NCBI RefSeq assembly: GCF_003710105.1
Contig: NZ_CP033325.1
Coordinates: 1,798,001 to 1,862,000 of the forward strand
Length of the DNA stretch: 64,000 nucleotides
Reading direction: 5' to 3'
From: Georgenia faecalis
Lineage (GTDB): Bacteria; Actinomycetota; Actinomycetes; Actinomycetales; Actinomycetaceae
Shown: positions 59,753-64,000 of the stretch, one piece after another
Layout: the number at the start of each line of letters is the position of its first letter
How positions within the stretch are numbered: the stretch's first letter is position 1
Notes under the pieces: generated by a model
Seen by the model: only the letters and a program-made list of their open reading frames with translations
Database searches by the model: none
What the model was told of the DNA's origin: nothing
Program-made: the position numbers and the translations under genes

Positions 59753-60772
59753 TCACGTCCAGAGGGCGCCGTCGTCCGGCCGCGCGAGCCCGAGGTGGTC
59801 GTACGCGGCCGCGGTGGCGACGCGCCCGCGCGGGGTGCGCGCCACGAGGCCCTCACGGACGAGGAACGGCTCCGCGACCGTCTCGACGGTCTCGGGTTCC
59901 TCCCCCACCGCCACGGCCAGCGTCGTCAGGCCCACCGGCCCGCCGCCGAACCGCTCGCACAGCGCGCGCAGGACCGCGCGGTCCAGGCGGTCGAGCCCGA
60001 GGCCGTCCACCTCGAAGACCCGCAGCGCCCCGTGGGTGGCCTCGAGGTCGAGCGCGCCGGTGCCGCGCACCTGCGCCCAGTCCTGGACCCGGCGCAGCAG
60101 CCGGTTGGCGATCCGGGGCGTCCCGCGGGAGCGGGAGGCGAGCTCCCGCGCGGCCTCCGGGTCCAGCGGCGCGCCGAGCAGTCGGGCGCTGCGGTGGAGC
60201 ACCTGCTCGAGCTCGGCCGGGGAGTAGAACTCCAGGTGCCCGGTGAAGCCGAAGCGGTCGCGCAGCGGGGCGGGCAGCAGCCCGGCGCGGGTGGTCGCGC
60301 CCACCACGGTGAAGCGCGGCAGCGTCAGCGGGATCGCGGTGGCCCCCGGGCCCTTGCCGACGACGACGTCGACCCGGAAGTCCTCCATGGCGAGGTAGAG
60401 CATCTCCTCCGCCGGCCGGGCCAGGCGGTGGATCTCGTCGATGAAGAGGACGTCGCGCTCCTGGACCGAGGAGAGGATCGCGGCGAGGTCCCCCGCGTGC
60501 TGGATGGCCGGCCCGGAGGTGAGCCGCAGCGCCCCCTCCGCCTCGTTCGCGATGATCATCGCGAGGGTGGTCTTGCCGAGGCCGGGCGGGCCCGACAGGA
60601 GCACGTGGTCCGGGGCGGTGCCGCGGGCCCGGGCCGCGTCGAGGACGAGGGAGAGCTGCTCGCGGACGACCTCCTGACCGACGAAGTCCTCGAGGCGCCG
60701 CGGGCGCAGCGCCGCCTCCGCGGCCCGCTCGACCTCGTCGGCGCCGGCGGTGAGGACCTCGTCCTCAGCCAC
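59753..60772 (-). CDS. ruvB: Holliday-junction branch-migration ATPase RuvB
   Basis: 339 residues. Walker [16 protein letters not shown], Walker [27 protein letters not shown], and C-terminal winged helix ([13 protein letters not shown]). GTG at 60772 overlaps the ruvA stop by eight bases; the longer open frame upstream is a shadow of ruvA. Confidence 0.97.
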   Translation of the reverse strand: MAEDEVLTAGADEVERAAEAALRPRRLEDFVGQEVVREQLSLVLDAARARGTAPDHVLLSGPPGLGKTTLAMIIANEAEGALRLTSGPAIQHAGDLAAILSSVQERDVLFIDEIHRLARPAEEMLYLAMEDFRVDVVVGKGPGATAIPLTLPRFTVVGATTRAGLLPAPLRDRFGFTGHLEFYSPAELEQVLHRSARLLGAPLDPEAARELASRSRGTPRIANRLLRRVQDWAQVRGTGALDLEATHGALRVFEVDGLGLDRLDRAVLRALCERFGGGPVGLTTLAVAVGEEPETVETVAEPFLVREGLVARTPRGRVATAAAYDHLGLARPDDGALWT

Positions 60773-61370
60773 GGCCCGGTCCCCCGAGGCGCTGGAGCGC
60801 CGCGCGCAGCACGGCGGACACCTCCGCCGGGGCGTCCTCGACCTCGAGCACGGCGGCGACGGTGTCCGTCGCCACCTTCTGCGACCAGCCGAGCGAGACG
60901 AGCGCGTCGACGACGTCGGGCATCTCCGCACCGGGCTCGACCACGGGGGCGGCGGCCGTCGCGCCCAGCGGCGGGCCGAGCTTGTCGGCGAGCTCGAGGA
61001 CGATGCGCTGGGCGCCCTTCTTCCCGATTCCGGGCACGCGCTGGAGGGCGGCGAGGTCCTCGCCGGCCACGGCGCGGCGCAGCCCGTCGGGGGTGTGCAC
61101 GGCGAGCATGGCGAGCGCGAGGCGGGGCCCGACGCCCGAGACGCCCTGGAGGGTCTCGAACACGTCGCGCTCGTCGTCGTCGGCGAAGCCGAACAGCGTG
61201 AGGGAGTCCTCGCGGACGACGAGGGAGGTCGCCAGCCGTGCCTGCCGGCCCGGAGCGAGGGCGGCGAGGGTGGCCGGCGTGGCGTGGACGAGCATGCCGA
61301 CCCCGCCCACGCGGACAACGGCCCGGTCGAGGCCGAGGCCCTCCACCTCACCGGTGACTGACGCGATCAT
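60765..61370 (-). CDS. ruvA: Holliday-junction DNA-binding protein RuvA
   Basis: 201 residues. N-terminal OB domain ([14 protein letters not shown]), tandem helix-hairpin-helix with [14 protein letters not shown] and [17 protein letters not shown], then domain III (about 150-195) that contacts RuvB. Follows ruvC after 45 bases. Confidence 0.96.
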   Translation of the reverse strand: MIASVTGEVEGLGLDRAVVRVGGVGMLVHATPATLAALAPGRQARLATSLVVREDSLTLFGFADDDERDVFETLQGVSGVGPRLALAMLAVHTPDGLRRAVAGEDLAALQRVPGIGKKGAQRIVLELADKLGPPLGATAAAPVVEPGAEMPDVVDALVSLGWSQKVATDTVAAVLEVEDAPAEVSAVLRAALQRLGGPGRG

Positions 61371-61415
61371 GACCCTCCGCTCGGCTCGCCCTGTGCGAAC
61401 GCCTGTACGACCAAC

Positions 61416-62033
61416 CTACCGTCTGGGGGCGACAGCACCGGCGCGGCGCGCGTCGCGCTCGGCCTGCGCCCACAGGCGCTGGGCCGGCGTGAGGCCCTCC
61501 CCCACGGCGCGCGGGAGGGTGTCGGCCCCGCCGTACCCCGCGCGCACGGCGCTCCCCGCGCCACCCCCGCGCCAGGCATGGCAGATGGCCAGCGCCAGGG
61601 CGTCGGCCGCGTCCGCCGGCCGGGGCGCGACCGCGAGGCCGAGGATCCGCATGACCATGTGCTGGACCTGCGCCTTGTCGGCGCGGCCGTTCCCGGTGAC
61701 CGCGGCCTTCACCTCGCTCGGCGTGTGGAGGGCGAGCGGCAGGCCGGCCCGGGCGGCGGCGAGCATGGCCACCCCGGCCACCTGCGACGTCCCGGTGATG
61801 CTCCGGACGTTCGCCTGGGCGAAGACCCGCTCGACGGCGACGACGTCGGGCCGGTGGCGGGCAAGCCACTCGTCCAGGCCCTCGGCAACGGCGAGGAGAC
61901 GCAGGTGGGGCGCCTGGTCGGGCGGGGTCCGCACCACGCCCACCTCGACGAGCTGGACGCCGCGGCCGGCGCTCGCCTCGATGACACCGAGGCCGCACCG
62001 CGTCAGGCCGGGGTCGACTCCGAGGACACGCAC
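61416..62033 (-). CDS. ruvC: Crossover junction endonuclease RuvC
   Basis: 205 residues. RNase H-fold resolvase. Catalytic Asp7 ([12 protein letters not shown]), Glu in VAVERVFAQ, and the Asp pair in [15 protein letters not shown]. The last 40 residues are a basic extension beyond the core. GTG at 62033 gives the family start (MRVLGVDPG). Confidence 0.95.
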   Translation of the reverse strand: MRVLGVDPGLTRCGLGVIEASAGRGVQLVEVGVVRTPPDQAPHLRLLAVAEGLDEWLARHRPDVVAVERVFAQANVRSITGTSQVAGVAMLAAARAGLPLALHTPSEVKAAVTGNGRADKAQVQHMVMRILGLAVAPRPADAADALALAICHAWRGGGAGSAVRAGYGGADTLPRAVGEGLTPAQRLWAQAERDARRAGAVAPRR

Positions 62034-62091
62034 GGCCCCACTGTCGCAGGCCCCGCGCCGGGCGTGGGCCTGCGACACACCGGGCGCCCGC

Positions 62092-62850
62092 TCACTCCTC
62101 GTCGAGCGCCGCCATGACCTCGTCGGAGGCGTCGAAGTTCGCGAAGACGTTCTGGACGTCGTCGCAGTCGTCGAGGGCGTCGATGAGGCGCAGGACCTTG
62201 CGGGCGCCGTCGACGTCCACCTCCACCTCCATCGAGGGGACGAACTGCGCCTCGGCGGAGTCGTAGTCCAGGCCCGCGTCCTGCAGGGCGGTGCGGACGG
62301 CGACGACGTCGGTCGCCTCGGAGAGGACCTCGAAGCTGTCGCCCAGGTCGTTGACCTCCTCGGCGCCGGCATCGAGGACGGCGGCGAGGACGTCGTCCTC
62401 GGTGAGGCCGTCGCTCTTCGGCACGGTGACCACGCCGCGGCGGTTGAAGAGGTAGCTCACGGAGCCCGGGTCGGCGAGGTTGCCGCCGTTGCGGGTGAAG
62501 GCGACGCGCACGTCGGACGCGGCGCGGTTGCGGTTGTCGGTGAGGCACTCGACGAGCACGGCGACGCCGCCGGGGGCGTAGCCCTCGTACATGATGGTCT
62601 GGTAGTCGGCGCCGCCGGCCTCGGCGCCGGAGCCGCGCTTGACCGCCCGGTCGATGTTGTCCGCGGGGACCGAGGACTTCTTCGCCTTCTGGACGGCGTC
62701 GTAGAGCGTCGGGTTGCCCGCGAGGTCACCGCCGCCGGTGCGCGCCGCGACCTCGATGTTCTTGATGAGCCGCGCGAAGAGCTTGCCCCGCTTGGCGTCG
62801 ATCGCGGCCTTCTTGTGCTTGGTGGTTGCCCACTTGGAGTGGCCCGACAT
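62092..62850 (-). CDS. YebC/PmpR-family protein
   Basis: 252 residues. [23 protein letters not shown]-type N terminus, [36 protein letters not shown]. The family was described as transcription regulators and more recently linked to relief of ribosome stalling at proline tracts. ATG at 62850 with GAGGAG nine bases upstream. Its usual neighbours pdxT and ruvC flank it. Confidence 0.94.
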   Translation of the reverse strand: MSGHSKWATTKHKKAAIDAKRGKLFARLIKNIEVAARTGGGDLAGNPTLYDAVQKAKKSSVPADNIDRAVKRGSGAEAGGADYQTIMYEGYAPGGVAVLVECLTDNRNRAASDVRVAFTRNGGNLADPGSVSYLFNRRGVVTVPKSDGLTEDDVLAAVLDAGAEEVNDLGDSFEVLSEATDVVAVRTALQDAGLDYDSAEAQFVPSMEVEVDVDGARKVLRLIDALDDCDDVQNVFANFDASDEVMAALDEE

Positions 62851-62907
62851 GTGCGCTCCTCGCTTCGGTAGTACCGGGGCAGGCCCGGACCCGCCGGAGA
62901 CCCACGC

Positions 62908-63615
62908 CTACGCGGCCCCGCGGACGATGTCGATGAAGTGCGCGTGCACGCGCACGTCCCCACCGATCTCGGGGTGGAAAGCGGTCGCCAGCAGGACGTC
63001 CTGCCGAACCGCCACAATCCTACCGGCGGCGGGTCCCGATCCCACACGCGCGAGCACCGCGACGTCCGGGCCGGCCTCCTCGACCCAGGGCGCGCGGATG
63101 TACACGGCCCTCAGCGGTGCGTCCCCGGCGGCGAGGCCGGGGGCCGCCAGGTCCTCCTCGAAGGAGTCGACCTGGCGCCCGAACGCGTTGCGCCGGACCG
63201 TCATGTCGATGCCGCCGACGGTGCGCTGGTCGGTGGCCTCGAGGGTCCGCTGGCCGGTGGCGTCGAGGGTCCGCTGGTCGGTGGCGTCGACGGTCCGCTC
63301 GTCGGTGGCGTCGACGGTCCGCTCGTCGGTGGCGTCGAGGACGCGGTCCGCGAGGAGGATCATCCCCGCGCACGAGCCGTAGACCGGCAGGCCCTGGCGG
63401 ATGAGCGCCCGCAGCGGCGCGGCGAGGTCGAACGCGCGCAGCAGCTTGTCCATGGTCGTCGACTCCCCGCCGGGGAGGACGAGCCCGTCGACGGCGCCGA
63501 GCTCGGAGCGGCGCCGGACGGTGACACCGCGGGCGCCGCCGGCCTCGAGTGCGGCCAGGTGCTCGCCGACGTCGCCCTGGAGCGCGAGGACGCCGATGGT
63601 GGGTCGGGAGGTCAC
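62908..63615 (-). CDS. pdxT: Pyridoxal 5'-phosphate synthase glutaminase subunit PdxT, with tandem-repeat insertion
   Basis: 235 residues against about 190-200 usual. Class I amidotransferase: [22 protein letters not shown], nucleophile Cys82 ([11 protein letters not shown]), His213 and Glu215 (AFHPEIGGD), so the catalytic triad is complete. Between [10 protein letters not shown] and [20 protein letters not shown] lies a five-unit repeat (residues 94-133). PdxT supplies ammonia to PdxS; no pdxS lies in the window. GTG at 63615 (MTSRPTIGV) is chosen; an ATG at 63669 is in frame but has no homologous start. TAGGTT at 63628-63623 could make the mRNA leaderless. Confidence 0.93.
   Translation of the reverse strand: MTSRPTIGVLALQGDVGEHLAALEAGGARGVTVRRRSELGAVDGLVLPGGESTTMDKLLRAFDLAAPLRALIRQGLPVYGSCAGMILLADRVLDATDERTVDATDERTVDATDQRTLDATGQRTLEATDQRTVGGIDMTVRRNAFGRQVDSFEEDLAAPGLAAGDAPLRAVYIRAPWVEEAGPDVAVLARVGSGPAAGRIVAVRQDVLLATAFHPEIGGDVRVHAHFIDIVRGAA
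63217..63336 (-). repeat. 24-bp in-frame tandem repeat, five copies, inside pdxT
   Basis: Units [40 protein letters not shown] (residues 94-101, 102-109, 110-117, 118-125, 126-133). The last unit leads straight into GGIDMTV, where normal actinobacterial PdxT has one such segment, so the other four look like duplications of it. The frame is kept for any copy number. Confidence 0.93.
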
Positions 63616-63639
63616 GCGCGCCAACCTAACGCCGATTCG

Positions 63640-63675
63640 CTCGAGCGCTCGGGCGTGCTCAGCCCTCATCCGCTC
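63640..63675. repeat. 36-bp direct repeat upstream of pdxT, copy 1
   Basis: 34 of 36 bases match copy 2 at 63693-63728 (same orientation, 53-base period). Each copy has the 10-bp palindrome cgagcgctcg followed by tgctcagccctcat. This copy lies just upstream of the possible pdxT -10. An operator pair or a small interspersed element. Confidence 0.85.
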
Positions 63676-63692
63676 CCCCCCACCCCCATTTA

Positions 63693-63728
63693 CTCGAGCG
63701 CTCGGGGGTGCTCAGCCCTCATCTGCTC
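63693..63728. repeat. 36-bp direct repeat upstream of pdxT, copy 2
   Basis: Differs from copy 1 at two positions (gggcgtg to gggggtg; catccg to catctg). The 17 bases between copies are C-rich (cccccccaccccc). The rest of the 242-base gap up to the next gene has no recognised feature. Confidence 0.85.
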
Positions 63729-63857
63729 GACCAAATCTGGTGAACGGTGCGCGCGGGGGCCGAGATGAGTTCTCCACAGCGGCTCGTCCGGCCCGGCCGT
63801 CCACCGCGACGAGCCACGCACCGACGCCGCGCACAGCCCCGCCACAAGCCTTAGGAC

Positions 63858-64000
63858 ATGACCTCGACGGTGTCGGTGGACCCGGCGGAGGCGCTGCGAC
63901 GGCGGGCAGTCGCCGGTGTGTTCACGCGCGTGATGGCTGTGGAGTGCGGCTTCACGCGGGACGCCGTGCGGTGGCGGATCGCGACCGGACGCTGGGTGCG
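63858..64000 (+). CDS. AbiEi-like HTH protein, partial at window edge
   Basis: The first 47 codons are visible. RAVAGVFTRVMAVECGFTRD then AVRWRIATGRWV is the winged-helix N terminus seen in actinobacterial AbiEi-family antitoxin-like proteins (pattern: helix, GxTRDxVRWR, xxGRWxR). The rest lies outside the window. ATG at 63858, preceded by ttagga. Divergent from pdxT. Confidence 0.6.
   Translation, partial: MTSTVSVDPAEALRRRAVAGVFTRVMAVECGFTRDAVRWRIATGRWV

Overview
The window is a gene-dense, very GC-rich stretch of an actinobacterial chromosome. Frequent GTG starts, 1-8 nt start/stop overlaps (GTGA, ATGA, TGATG), an actinobacterial-type integration host factor (mihF), DUF6167/DUF948 genes beside alaS and a helicase-degenerate PriA all fit Actinobacteria. 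The gene order and the S4 and PriA sequences suggest Micrococcales, something like Cellulomonas or Georgenia; the genus is inference. No phage, insertion sequence, rRNA, tRNA or CRISPR array is visible.

Most of the window is a conserved backbone read on the minus strand, so biological order runs from right to left. Right block (63.6 to 48.9 kb): pdxT, yebC, ruvC-ruvA-ruvB, yajC-secD-secF-apt-relA, an MBL hydrolase, with a peptidyl-prolyl isomerase and a DUF349 gene on the plus strand. Middle block (48.8 to 34.1 kb): hisS, two membrane GTPases, aspS, a GNAT gene, rarA, rpsD, DUF948, DUF6167, alaS, with a DEAD-box helicase and an MMPL transporter on the plus strand. Next (34.1 to 25.8 kb): alaS-ruvX-mltG-aroE-aroC-aroK-aroB. 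Left block (21.7 to 0 kb): efp-nusB-cinA, then pyrR-pyrB-pyrC-carA-carB-pyrF, mihF-gmk-rpoZ-coaBC-metK-priA and a HAD hydrolase cut by the window edge.

Accessory genes interrupt this backbone: (i) 21.7-25.8 kb, a small membrane protein, a DUF6176 protein, a SatD-type HTH protein, a MetS/SNF amino-acid importer pair and a DinB-fold gene between aroB and efp; (ii) 14.7-20.0 kb, a lipoprotein and a 1547-residue secreted subtilase between cinA and pyrR; (iii) 42-47.5 kb, a tandem pair of dynamin-like GTPases and the DEAD-box helicase; (iv) two AbiEi-like genes at 52.7 kb and the right edge.

The genes work together as classic modules: de novo pyrimidine synthesis with a likely PyrR-bound RNA hairpin over the pyrR ribosome-binding site; shikimate pathway; RuvABC branch migration; SecDF-YajC export; stringent response; replication restart and recombination. 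The least expected features are a five-unit, 8-residue tandem repeat inside the glutaminase PdxT, a five-half-site operator array over a predicted leaderless satD promoter, a 22-bp perfect palindrome between aroK and aroC, paired 36-bp repeats upstream of pdxT, and a general tendency to short tandem duplications.
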